A stretch of 64,000 nucleotides of DNA from Plasmodium brasilianum (Eukaryota; Apicomplexa; Aconoidasida; Haemosporida; Plasmodiidae), in the NCBI RefSeq assembly GCF_023973825.1, contig NC_090120.1, positions 893,001 to 957,000 of the forward strand. Reading direction: 5' to 3'. The notes below the pieces were generated by a model. It was given only the letters and a program-made list of their open reading frames with translations. It had not been told where the DNA came from and did not search any database. Made by a program: the position numbers and the translations under genes. Below, one piece after another: positions 46,889 to 57,512 of this stretch. Each line of letters starts with the position of its first letter. The stretch's first letter is position 1.

Positions 46889-47940
46889 AAAGTATATACG
46901 TAAATACATACATACACACATGCACTTATATATATACATATATATATGTATATGTACGTGTTTACATTTACGAATAAGTAAAAATTTTTAAATTTAACGT
47001 ATTCATTTTTAAATGAAAGAGATTGTCATGAAACACTGCAATTATATGCGCGGCTAAGCAGGGAATAAAATTTTTTTTTTTTTTTTTTTCTTATGAATAG
47101 AGAGTGAGCTGAGGATTCGAAGATATTCTCGTGCAGGAAACCACATTCTTTATATTATTATATACACTTAAATGTATATATATTTATATGTATACATGTA
47201 CTTCCTTTTGCATGTATGTATGTACTTATGAATACACATACTTGCACTGTCGCATGGTTATATATTCACGTGTATCATTTTTTCATTTATAGTAGATTAT
47301 TGCAGCGCTGATTAAAATAAACTCGTTTCTTTTTTAAACCCATTTGTATTTGTTCTTAAGAAGTTATACATTGAAAAGGGGGAAAATAATGCATGTACGG
47401 AATTGTTGAAGAATCTTTTTTTTTTTTTTTTTTTCCATTTTTATTTTAAGCTTGCATTAATTGTATAGTTACTAAATTTTCTAGCAATAAATGTGTACAA
47501 TGACGTTTTAACCCTTAACTTTTAAACAAGGAGATTTTAGCTTTGCTTTTTAAATATAAAAAAATGAGAAATGTTAAATAGTGTTGTGGGTATGAAAGTA
47601 TAGTCAGTGTATCCCGTTCTACCTATTTAAAGTGTGCATATATATATTTACAAACACTGAAGGCGTGAAATTATTTGCTTTCTTTTTTTAAGCTCTATTG
47701 GGAAAAATTGAAGCTTAATTGGTTCTTCTTTATGCATAAAACGTACACCTTAACTATTTTTTTTTTTTTTCGAAAAAGAGTAATTAAGAAAATACCAAAA
47801 AATGGGGAAAATATGGAAAAAAAATGAGAAAAATATAGGAAAAATTAAAAAAAATATGGAAAGAATAGGCTGAATGTAGCATCCCTTGTTATGGAAAAAA
47901 TAATAAGCATAAATAGGTGAGAACAAACTGTACAAAGAAA
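46020..47940. other. Intergenic 5' of the NAD kinase gene
   Basis: Contains a 15-bp array (46276-46420), ctgcattctgca-type short repeats (46514-46545), (TA)n (46854-46880), T runs and catac microsatellite. No gene seen. Confidence 0.6.
46276..46420. repeat. 15-bp minisatellite (ttgatacttcctccg)
   Basis: About nine to ten tandem copies of a 15-bp unit with ctccg/ctctg variants. Multiple of three, giving an artificial ILPPL-repeat frame. Confidence 0.9.
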
Positions 47941-48672
47941 TTATTTTTTTCTCAATGCTGCTAATACGGATGAAGGTAAATTAACTTTAACAATTTTTTC
48001 CTCATGTTTAAAAATGCTTACTTGCATACCTGGTTCCAAGTATTCTTCAGCAACCCCAAAAATATTCATAGGTACTTCAATATCTTCATAATTCTCATCT
48101 AAACATACAACTACATTTTTCTGTTTATCTGTATATTGTATTTGTGCATTTGTTTTTTTTGGTTCAATCTTTTCTACCTTTGCTTGACAAGCAAATTTAA
48201 CTGATGAACTCTTCAGGGTGCTCAAGTCTATGAAGGTGATCTGTGTATATGTAAAAAGTAAAACAAATGCGCAAAAACACATGTAGATAAGTGAGCTTAC
48301 TGAAAAATGGAATCGCAACTACGTGTTTGTTTACGTTTGCATGTATGAATGTATGTATACAAGCACACAAGTGTATATTAAAATGCGCAGCTATCTCCAC
48401 TTAAACAACATATTCACTTGTTCATACATCTGCTTTACCATATTTGTGGTGGCAAGTCTTCCCTGCTTAATTTGCCTCTGTTCAGTTACTTCACAATATT
48501 TGTCATTGTGTAAAAATATATTTCCACTTTTTAACTCATTTGCTAAAACAGATATATGTCTTTTTAACTTAACAAAATTAGTATTTCCAAATATAATTAG
48601 TGTATTCCTTAGGTAATTTTGCATGTGTCCCATAGTCATAATGCAATTCATTATACTTTTCATTTTGTTCAA
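47941..48672 (-). CDS. efp: Organellar translation elongation factor P (EF-P)
   Basis: Exon 1 48672-48439, exon 2 48240-47941, phase-0 intron (ATG|GTAAAG ... ACACAG); 177 aa. The join 'GRLATTNM' + 'ITFIDLSTLK' aligns with E. coli EF-P 'GKGQAFARVKLRRLLTG'. Residues 44-90 form the KOW-like domain I ('ANELKSGNIFLHNDKYCEV'), followed by OB domain II ('VVVCLDENYEDIEVPMN...LEPGMQVSIFKHEEKIVKVNLPSSV'); OB domain III of bacterial EF-P is absent. EF-P helps ribosomes through proline stretches. An N-terminal extension of about 43 residues, basic with few acids, suggests import to mitochondrion or apicoplast. The tip of the domain I loop reads IKQGR, so Arg72 occupies the position of E. coli Lys34. Confidence 0.8.
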
Positions 48673-50004
48673 CTCTCAGTTCAGGTCATAGTTGATTTTT
48701 CTCAACTAGATTTCTATCTACTGCATTTACTGAAAGAGGGGCAAAAAAAAAAAAAAAAAAAAAAAAAAAACAATTAAATTTCGGCGTAAGATTGGTGGTA
48801 AAATATGCGGCAAAATATGTGACAAAATATGCGGCAAAATATGTGACAAAATATGCGGCAAAATATGCGGCAAAATATGCGGCAAAATATGCGGCAAAAT
48901 ATGCGACAAAATATGCGACAAAAAATATGCGGCAAAATATGCGACAAAATATGCGGCAAAAAATATGCGGCAAAATATGCGACAAAATATGCGGCAAAAT
49001 TTTCTCATGAACGGTTCATAACAAGTTTGTAATCCTATTAACGGCTTTTATCTTTGTAGCTTTTTTGTTCTACTGATATTTCCTACATTTATTTTATTCA
49101 AAAAGAAGAAGGGGTATATGATAAACACATAACGATAACTTGAGTATACGACTTTCTTCGTTAAATGGTTTAAATCTTACTATTCAATTAATTTAGGGGA
49201 AAAAAAAAAAATATTCAAATTTTATTTTTAAGAAATTGTTTATTCAATTTATATATTTTAGTTTTGCTCTTAAAATAAATTGCACGTCACTCACGATTCG
49301 TTACCTATATATTCATTTTCTAAATATGAGCTACTTCATCCTGTATATATGTATATATATATATTTATTTATACGCACATACACAAAACATGTACACAAG
49401 CGTGTACATTTAAATGCGTATAATATATGCATATTATATAGATGTATGCACTCGAATACATGATGTTGTTGCTGCACTTTTCCCTTGCCCCTTTTTTTTT
49501 TTTTTTTTTTTTTTCTTTTTTGTCCCCCTTTTTACAACGTATGGCACTTTTTTTTCCATGTTTTGCATTAGCCCCAAATGGGATGAGATAAATTATCTAT
49601 ATTTGTAAAGTTTAAAAAGTTTTAAAGCACTATTTAGGTACCTATCTACGTATACATATACAAATATTATTATATGTGTAAGTATATATATATATATGTG
49701 TATCCACATGTACCTGTATACATGTATGCAATCGCTACGCACACAACATTCGCGCAAAATAAACTTGCTCACTTGGCAAAATCGTGTGCGCAAAAATTTT
49801 TCCACGTATGCATAAAAATGAAGTGCTTACATATAAGCAAAAAATGATAAGGCGCAAAAAGAAAAAAAAAAAAAAGAGTAAAAAATAGTGTAAACTAGTG
49901 TAAAGTAGCGTAAAGTAGCGTAATGTAGGGTAAACTAATGCTTATTGGTTTAAATGCATGCAAATGCGCATGAAGGGGTAAAGGTTTATATGAGCTGAGA
50001 ATGA
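48673..50004. other. Intergenic 5' of EF-P with a 12-bp array
   Basis: Contains A29 (48742-48770), a 12-bp minisatellite (48795-49000), T25 (49490-49514) and gtaaagtagc-type repeats (49890-49935). No gene seen. Confidence 0.65.
48795..49000. repeat. 12-bp minisatellite (aaaatatgcggc / aaaatatgtgac)
   Basis: About 17 tandem 12-bp units with gcggc, gtgac and gcgac endings in a mixed order, lying roughly 120-330 bp upstream of the EF-P start. Confidence 0.9.
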
Positions 50005-51807
50005 CTAATTATATATAGAAGTTAAAAATACGTATATGTTCCAAAAGGAGTGTATAATCATAGTGACAAGAATATTATCGGTGTATATGTAAATGTACGA
50101 CCAAAAAAAAGATAAAAAAAAAAGAGGTATTAAATTAAAGATATTCAAATGATGAACAGCAAAAAATAAAGACGAAAATGCAACAGCATAATGTATGTTC
50201 ATAAATGAGTTCAAACTTTTTAATACAAAAAATCTATATATAAATTCTTCAAAAAATGGGGCACTAAAACAAGGACTGATTATGCATAAAATTGTAGAAA
50301 TAATTTCTCTTTCATTAACAATATCATCAATGCTATTGTCCAAATAAACTTCTTCTTTATTAAAATATCTTATAATAAAATTATTAAAAATGTCAACAAT
50401 ATTAAATATGAAATGAGAGCACATATAGCCATAAATCACTTTAAAGCACCAACTATCTTCATACCGAAAATTTAAGTTACTATTATTATTTTTAAAATAT
50501 GGGTATAACAATTTTTTAAAGGCAACTATGCTGCATGCTACCCATATGAAGTGTCCGCTCAGTATCTACGCAAAAGAAGCAAAAATAAAAAAAAAAAAAA
50601 AAAAAGCAAACGAGCATATATATATTATGGGTGTTATCACATATGTGCATATGGACATACATGCACATGTTCATATAAATACGTATGCTTGTATACTTGT
50701 GGCGTATGCACGGATAAATGCATATGCCTTAACCTGTAAGGATTTTATGATACTGTCAGACAGCGAAAGGTTAAAGATGTTTGTATAGCTTAAAATTTTT
50801 TCCGTGTATATCGAAACGTATCCTGAAATAAGAAGATGTGCGCGGGTATGTGTGGAAATGAGCATATAAATGTATGCACGTGGATGTATGCACTTGGATG
50901 TATGAACGTGGATGTATGAACGTGGATGTATGAACGTGGATGTATGAACGTGGATGTATGAACGTGGATGTATGAACGTGGATGTATGAACGTGGATATA
51001 TGAACGTGGATGTATGAACGTGGATATATGAACGTGGATGTATGCCCGTAAATATGTGCGCATAACTCTTTGTACGTTAAGTCACACAAGCATATTCCCA
51101 CACACTACAAGCAAGACGCCGGTAGCCCATTTTATCGTCTCACCTGACAATATGTATGAAGCAATCAAAAGAACAGCTATGGAAAGAATATTTTTCCTTT
51201 TGTTTTCCTGTAGGTCGAGAATAAATCTGTTGAACTTCAATTTTTGCTTAAAATTTTGCAAATTTTTGCTAAAATCTTTTAAAAAATAAATAGTTGACAA
51301 AAGAACAAGTGTATTATTCAAGTCCAGACTCATAAGAATATTAGAATGATTTGGTATCAACTGATATGGAAATAATATAAGGAAATGCTCAGATAAAAGA
51401 TAAAAATGTAAAAAAAAAAAGGAGATAGAAATAATCAATTGCTTTTTCAGAGAGCTCATAAATAAATTTTCTTTAACATAATTTATGGCTTTTCCCATAC
51501 ACTCTAATGTTTTTACAAATATTGTATAATTTTTTTTATAAAAATTGGAAAAGTAATTTCCAAGTGTGTTTCTACATGTGTTTCTGTTGGTATTATTTAA
51601 TGAATCTTCTTCGTCAAACATATAAACACTGAATCGCTTATAATTGTATACTTTCTTTTGTACTCTCACTATATTAACGTTAGCTCTACTTCTATTTGTT
51701 CTTCTTGCATACTTATTTACACCTATTTTGGTTTTCCACTTGCTGAAGCATTCTATTCGTAATTGTAACATTAACATTACGCTAATGCAAAAAAATTTAA
51801 GCACCAT
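50005..51807 (-). CDS. CPBP-family intramembrane protease (CAAX protease-like), likely plastid-targeted
   Basis: Three exons: 51807-51144, 50822-50734, 50565-50005 (1314 nt, 437 aa). Junctions: G|GTGAGA..TTTCAG and CAG|GTTAAG..CGTAG. The CPBP/Abi signature is complete: 'FFEEFIYRF' (EExxxR, Glu357/Glu358), 'FFAVHHLN' (His389/His390) and 'IIHSFWN' (His423). Several hydrophobic segments flank them. The N-terminus is a signal peptide (residues 1-18) followed by a basic, Asn/Arg-rich stretch (KWKTKIGVNKYARRTNRSR), the usual bipartite apicoplast leader. Family members are membrane proteases or scaffolds, including plant chloroplast forms; substrate unknown. Intron 1 carries a 14-bp minisatellite. 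Start supported by the leader. Confidence 0.8.
50870..51045. repeat. 14-bp minisatellite within intron 1 of the CPBP protease gene
   Basis: About a dozen copies of gtggatgtatgaac with a few variants (gcacgtggatgtat, gtggatatatgaac). It fills over half of the intron (50823-51143). Confidence 0.9.
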
Positions 51808-52559
51808 CTTTTGCTCCTTTTAGCATATTCCCCCTGTTGTCTCTGCGCTTATGGCGTTCTTTCGGGCGTTCATACATTCACATGTTTGTGCGTTCATTTG
51901 TTCGTTCATTTACTCGCTCTTTTGTTCGTTCATTCACTCGCTCTTTTGTTCGTTCATTTGTTCGTTCATTTGTTCGTTCATTCACTCGCTCTTTTGTTCG
52001 TACATTTTTTTTTTTTTTTTTAAAAAACATGAAAAAGAACTAATTATGTATCCTATGCATACGAGAGGCACACGTGATTAATTTTAAAAAAGAGCAAAAA
52101 AAAAAAAAAAAAAAATTAATAGTAGTCAGATGGCAATATATAAAAATCCCTTATCATAACGCAAAACAACTAAGTCGGAAATAATGACAAATAAGAGAGC
52201 AACTACGAGGAGGAGCAAATAATAAATCAAAAACGGTAAAGCGGCAATGAATATATATATATATATATATATATAAAAGCACATACTACTGTGTGAAGTA
52301 CATTTTCCTTCTCGCCCTTCTAATTTTCTTAACAGATTTTGCATGAGTGTGTAGCGTTATATTTTGCCAAAATTTAAGGTGAAAAGGAGTGAAAAAAGGG
52401 AAAAAAAAAAAAAAAGAAAAAAAAAAAATATAAATTTTTTACCTTTTTTTCACCCGTAAGTTGAATATTGTACTCATGTTCTAGATTTTTATACACTACT
52501 TTTATCTTACATATTTATTATTTTTATTTGTTTGTATTATATATACATTCAATGTATAT

Positions 52560-52594
<35 letters not shown>

Positions 52595-52824
52595 GTTTCT
52601 ACAGCTCTCACCAATTTTATGAACAAACGGATAATAAAAATGAGGAGGTGATGTCCCACAACAGGCAAAGCTTGCTATCATTTTGCTATCTTTATATATA
52701 TACATATATACGCGCGAATATACCTATACATTGAGTATACACACATTTGAGTAAAACAGTTCATTTAGTTGTATATCGTGCTTGTTATTTTTCTTGCTTT
52801 TTTTTTTTCTTCATTTTTGTTTGG
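51808..52824. other. Divergent intergenic between the CPBP and RINT1-like genes
   Basis: Contains ttcgttcattcactcgctcttt-type repeats (51885-51998), A21 (52097-52117) and T30 (52566-52595). Splice-like signals occur on both strands: on the plus strand GTAAGT (52456-52461) paired with TTTCTACAG ending near 52604 and a second possible donor GTGATG (52649-52654); on the minus strand a short ORF described separately. These may be 5' UTR exons of the RINT1-like gene. Confidence 0.5.
52126..52477 (-). CDS. Possible two-exon membrane microprotein
   Basis: Exon 1 52477-52443 (MSTIFNLRVKK), donor GTAAAA after a poly-A codon run, acceptor TTAAG at 52328, exon 2 52327-52126; 237 nt, 78 aa, frame closes. 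The C-terminal half is strongly hydrophobic ('PFLIYYLLLLVVALLFVIISDLVVLRYDKG'). Against it: the acceptor is weak, part of the frame is (TA)n-derived, and plus-strand splice signals compete for the same DNA. I do not recognise the product. Confidence 0.22.
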
Positions 52825-55800
52825 ATGGATGAAAATATTGTCTTACGGGAAATAGAAAAAAGAGGTTATAATCACGTACAGTTTTTTAAGCACTATTTTG
52901 GTGCTTCCATAAATGAAAGGGAAGGAAATATCGGAGGAGATGAAGTGGGTGTAGTGGGTGAAATGGGGGCAGTGCCCGAAGTGGACGGACTGACCGACGT
53001 AACCGAAGAGGGCAAAGAGTTTACGGGTCTGAAATATGACGAAGGGGAAATACTGGAGAGAGTCCAAATATTGAAGAAACAAATTGAAGTTGAAAAAAAT
53101 TACTTAAATAATAAAATTAACGAAGAAGCAGAAAATTATAAGGAAAAGGTCTATCATATGAAAAGCCATTTAGATGAAATCAATTTTGAATTATTTAATA
53201 TTGATATTATTAATAGAATGAATCAAAAAAAGGCTAGTAACAAGAGAGGGAGTAATGACGGGAAAGAGAAAAAGCAAACCCATTTGCTGCAATGGGGAAG
53301 TGGGAAGATGGGAAATTTTACGGAGAACCAGGGCGCAGATGTACGCAGAAATATAAGAGACAATTTAGAGGGCAATCTAAGCAGTCGTTTAAGCGGTAAC
53401 TTAGGCTGCATTTCATGCGGCAGTTCCGATCGAAGCGATGAAGTGGGTAACTATGAGGAGGAGGAGGAGGAGGAGGGTGACTGCTTTCTAATGGGAGAAA
53501 ATAAGAGCAACTTAAAATTCGAAAATTTGCTGAAGAAAAGTATTGAGACTAAAACATTTCTAGAAGAGGTAAAAAAGGGACTACTATTTTTGAAGGCTCT
53601 TCCGGCACTAAAAAAAGACATGAGTGTATTATTTGTTACAGGAAAGAGCATAAAACAAGAAGTGGAAGATAAAATAAAAAACGTATTAACGTTATATAGT
53701 AACTTAAAATATATTAATGAGCATGATGAGATAGTATCCTATTTTAGAGAACACGCTTCGGTTGATATATCCGTTTATACTAAAAATTTTTTTGACAATT
53801 TTTTTACCCTATTAAATGATATTTTGTCTTCCTACATAATAGATAATACAAGCATTGATATGATGAATATATTGAAAATATATATAGATGTATATAAAAC
53901 ATTTTTGAAATTTACAAATGTACATAATACATATACGAATGAATATTTAATTAACCATATAGGGAAAAAGATAATCGAATTTTTGATATCTAATTTTACA
54001 AAAACATTTTTTAAGTTTGCTCAGACGGATAGCGACCATTTTATGTACAACAGCATTATTAATTATTATGAATACTTTACAGCCTTTATAGAGGAAAAAA
54101 AAGAACCAATGGAAAAAATAGTTCATCAAATAGTTCTCATAGTTGGTGATGAAAATGAAATGAGAAGAAACCACCACCATAACGATAGGACCTATTCATC
54201 TGAATGTATGCATTCTTCTACGAACAAAAATGAAGAGAACAAAGACAAAGCTGAAGTCCCAATAGTAGCTACAGATTTAACTATGATATTTGGCAAAGAG
54301 GAGTACAATGACAATATGCCTGATAGACATGTAAATGTTAATGAAAAGGATGAGAAACCAATATATGAAGAAAAAGAGGGTGAAATTAGTAGTAGGAAAA
54401 ATAAGGAAGAGCATAAAAATGCATCATATGTAGAAAACTACCATGTACATTTATTTAAAGAAAGCATTAACGTTGTTTGTATTTTTATGCAAAATTGGAA
54501 TTTTCTGAAGAGCCCAGAAATGTCTAATGAAAACGATAAAACGTTGACAAATAATATAAGGAAAAGTTTTTTATATAAAATTATGGATTCATTAAACTCA
54601 AGTATAACCATTTTATCTAATTGTTCTCTTTTTATATCTAAAAAGAATATATTTCAAAAAATATTAAAAGAGTCTACATTTATAAACAAAGAAATAGTAA
54701 ATGAATACTTAATTAACATTACGGATGTGTCTCATTTCGATATGGTATGCTTTGACAATATTATTCTAAAGGTAAGCATATTCGATCGAAATAATTTAAT
54801 AGAAAAAAGTAAATTGTTTCATTTTTTTACCGATTTAAAGAAAGATATTATAAATATTATACACAAAAAACGCCTTGAAATAAATAATAAGAATATATTT
54901 AATTCACACTTTTTTCGTTTCGTCATTTTTTTTTCATTCATTTATCATCACGATACACAATTTCTGCTGATTTTTATAAACATATACAATTTTTTATATG
55001 AAATTATTTATAACATAAAGGAAGAAATAAAAAGAAAAAAAGAAGAAAGTGAAATAAAAAAGATACATCAAGCTTATATTGATGAGTCTCTACAACTTAA
55101 ACAAGAATTTACAACGTCTAATGAAGTAATCGATTATATTAAGACAATAATTTCGACATTCATTAGTGTTTTAAACTTATTTAATGATATCATAGAAGAG
55201 TACGAAAAATTTGGTGCCTTCATATTTGAAAGGACTTATTACCACCTTAAAAGTAACACTACTGCAAATATATTGTCTAAAATTTATCTACAAAGGGAGA
55301 AGGGGTACCCATCATCAATAGACGGGAATCTTGCCCACATACACACCTATTTTTACAGTGATGACCTTCACCGGAGAGTGGGGCGCGTTAGGAGTATCAG
55401 CAATATTAGCAGGGGTGGGAAAAGAGCCGCGAGTGGTGCAAATGGTGAAAATGATGGAACTGATGTACATAACGCCCAATGCGCACATGTTCCCAGTGAT
55501 GAACGTAACTTAACAAATGGAATGAGTGCTTCGCTGGAAAACATGAAGGGTGAGCAAAATTGCGCTAGAAATTTCCTGACTTTGCAAGGTGAAATTCACA
55601 AAGGGGAATACGTAAATAGTGCAGACAACGTAGATGATGCAAAAAATAAGTCAAGTGACGAACTTGCATTTTCCTCTAGAACAGACGCACATGCAAGTGT
55701 AGGAAGTAAAAGAGATGCATCGGGTGTTCTCGTTCATTCAGAGGATATACAATTCGATGAATGCGGGAAACATGTCTTAAAATCATCATTAAGCAAATTA

Positions 55801-56370
55801 AATGAAATAAAAAATACAATATTGAAAAATGTAATTTATTTTTCCCTAATTCCGTTAAATGAGTACTTAAATAAATACGTATCCAAAATTACTTGTATCA
55901 AAATGAATCAACAGATAGATAACTTTGATCCTCATGAAAATATTTGTTTAATAATAGAAACAGTTTTTTCATATATTGAAATATTTTATGGAAATAAGGG
56001 AGGAGAACATATGTTACAACAGTTGTTCTTACATTTGTCTGAAAAATTTACTTTTCATATTAATAATATTAATAGTACAACCAATTTAAACAGAAACATC
56101 ATTTTGCAAATTCAAGCGGATGTTAACTATTTTATCAATGTATGCAAAAGATTTAATATAAAAAATTATAAACAGTTTTTTTTGCTATATCATTCTATTT
56201 CCTTTAGCCTCAATTTCAAAAAGGAGAACAGTGAAAGTCTGGACATCCAATCCTCTTTTCAGTCTTATATAAATGACCATATTAAAAAAGAAGGACAACT
56301 AAACTTTAACATAACAGCTGATGATATTGTAAAAACAGCTCTTTATATCAGCAATTCTTTGATCATCTGA
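52825..56370 (+). CDS. RINT1/Tip20-like tethering factor (Dsl1/NRZ complex)
   Basis: 1181 aa from the ATG at 52825; the same frame is open upstream but only through a polypyrimidine stretch without ATG. A predicted coiled coil (residues 75-135, 'LERVQILKKQIEVEKNYLNNKI') precedes 'SIETKTFLEEVKKGLLFLKALP', like the RINT1 N-terminal coil and following helices. The rest is all-helical. Late blocks match human RINT1 as I recall it: 'FNDIIEEYEKFGAFIFERTYYHLK' to '[24 protein letters not shown]', and 'NKGGEHMLQQLFLHLSEKF' to '[20 protein letters not shown]', with 'ITADDIVKTALYI' near the end to 'GIYKLAQQDVEILL'. RINT1/Tip20 works at the ER in tethering Golgi-derived vesicles. Two large Asn/Lys/Glu inserts are Plasmodium-typical. 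Other CATCHR tethers are possible. Confidence 0.6.
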   Translation: MDENIVLREIEKRGYNHVQFFKHYFGASINEREGNIGGDEVGVVGEMGAVPEVDGLTDVTEEGKEFTGLKYDEGEILERVQILKKQIEVEKNYLNNKINEEAENYKEKVYHMKSHLDEINFELFNIDIINRMNQKKASNKRGSNDGKEKKQTHLLQWGSGKMGNFTENQGADVRRNIRDNLEGNLSSRLSGNLGCISCGSSDRSDEVGNYEEEEEEEGDCFLMGENKSNLKFENLLKKSIETKTFLEEVKKGLLFLKALPALKKDMSVLFVTGKSIKQEVEDKIKNVLTLYSNLKYINEHDEIVSYFREHASVDISVYTKNFFDNFFTLLNDILSSYIIDNTSIDMMNILKIYIDVYKTFLKFTNVHNTYTNEYLINHIGKKIIEFLISNFTKTFFKFAQTDSDHFMYNSIINYYEYFTAFIEEKKEPMEKIVHQIVLIVGDENEMRRNHHHNDRTYSSECMHSSTNKNEENKDKAEVPIVATDLTMIFGKEEYNDNMPDRHVNVNEKDEKPIYEEKEGEISSRKNKEEHKNASYVENYHVHLFKESINVVCIFMQNWNFLKSPEMSNENDKTLTNNIRKSFLYKIMDSLNSSITILSNCSLFISKKNIFQKILKESTFINKEIVNEYLINITDVSHFDMVCFDNIILKVSIFDRNNLIEKSKLFHFFTDLKKDIINIIHKKRLEINNKNIFNSHFFRFVIFFSFIYHHDTQFLLIFINIYNFLYEIIYNIKEEIKRKKEESEIKKIHQAYIDESLQLKQEFTTSNEVIDYIKTIISTFISVLNLFNDIIEEYEKFGAFIFERTYYHLKSNTTANILSKIYLQREKGYPSSIDGNLAHIHTYFYSDDLHRRVGRVRSISNISRGGKRAASGANGENDGTDVHNAQCAHVPSDERNLTNGMSASLENMKGEQNCARNFLTLQGEIHKGEYVNSADNVDDAKNKSSDELAFSSRTDAHASVGSKRDASGVLVHSEDIQFDECGKHVLKSSLSKLNEIKNTILKNVIYFSLIPLNEYLNKYVSKITCIKMNQQIDNFDPHENICLIIETVFSYIEIFYGNKGGEHMLQQLFLHLSEKFTFHINNINSTTNLNRNIILQIQADVNYFINVCKRFNIKNYKQFFLLYHSISFSLNFKKENSESLDIQSSFQSYINDHIKKEGQLNFNITADDIVKTALYISNSLII

Positions 56371-57512
56371 TGAGGAACAGTTTATACACTATGTGATTAT
56401 GTCGCCCTTCCTTTCTTAAGTATTCGGATTGGTATTAGTACCCACAGGTGAGTTTTTTTTTTTTTTTTTTTTTATATATTTTTTTAATTTTTATAGTTAC
56501 TAAAGCGTAATGATGTTTTTCTTTTCCTTCTTTAAGCTCAGGTGTTTTCAACATTTTCCGGCGTGTGCTCATGTATGCATATAATCGTAAATGTATGCAC
56601 GTATGTATGTATGTACGTATGCACGTATGTATGTATGTACGTATGCACGTATGTATGTATGTACGTATGCACGTATGTATGTATGTACGTATGTACGTAT
56701 GTATGCACGTATGTATGTATGTACGTATGTATGCACGTATGTATGTATGTACGTATGTATGCACGTATGTATGTATGTGCATTTACGTACGATAATTTTT
56801 TTACCTTTTATTTGGTAACCTCGGCTCATTTTAAATGCTGAAATTCCTTCTTGCCGATAAAAAGAAGTATATCCATAAAACGTACTCATAAAATGTGCAT
56901 TCAAAACACACGTATAAGATGTACGTTCAAAACACATGCATAAGATGTACGTTCAAATCTTACAAATAAGATATATGCTTCAAACGCTTTTATGGAAATA
57001 TCCGTATTTTTAGTGCCTTTCATGTGAACATTCACTTGTTCCCCTCCCGAAAGAGGCAATGCGCGAAAATTTGTGCCATTTTAGAAAAATATGCGTGTTT
57101 TAGAAATTATAAAATTTAAAACTTAATGTTAATGTTAAAGTTTTTTTTTTCATTCGATTTTCACTCGGCTTCAATTTACCTGCGTCAAATGATTTTTTTC
57201 AATTCGGATATTCGCTTTGAGTTTGTTTCCTTTTTTTTTTTTTTTTCGCCCCTGTGACGAATACTGTTGAAAAAGTGCTAAGCAACTGTGCTCATAAGAA
57301 CAACAGAAGATACCCATTTTTTTTAAAGTAATTATTTCAAGAAATGAGGGTGAAGACAAATTTTATTTTAATTTAGCATTCTTTCCATTTTATGTATATA
57401 TAAAAAAAAATAATAAAAGAAAAGAAAAGAAAATAAGTACACCATTTTTCACGTGGTCAATAATTTCCACGCTCTAATAATTTTTGGCCATATTTTTTTA
57501 AGATGTAAAAAT
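56371..57512. other. Intergenic downstream of the RINT1-like gene
   Basis: A perfect donor (CACAG|GTGAGT, 56448) is followed by a T-rich stretch and TTTTTATAG (56496), a possible 49-bp 3' UTR intron. A tgtatgtatgtacgtatgcacg array occupies 56590-56780. The stretch 56800-57180 has aaaacacacgtataagatgtacgttc repeats (56900-56960). No gene supported. Confidence 0.55.
56590..56780. repeat. 24/28-bp tandem array of cgtatgtatgtatgtacgtatgca units
   Basis: About seven to eight units, the first four of 24 bp and later ones lengthened to roughly 28 bp by added gtat tetramers. Open in several frames on both strands as (CMYV/CTYV)-type repeats, which are artefacts. Confidence 0.85.

Noticed and set aside
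52443..52477. Similarity of MSTIFN to the start of Kish/TMEM167 (MSAIFNF)
   Set aside because: Downstream sequence in all frames lacks the rest of the Kish protein (no GERKSPY-like block).
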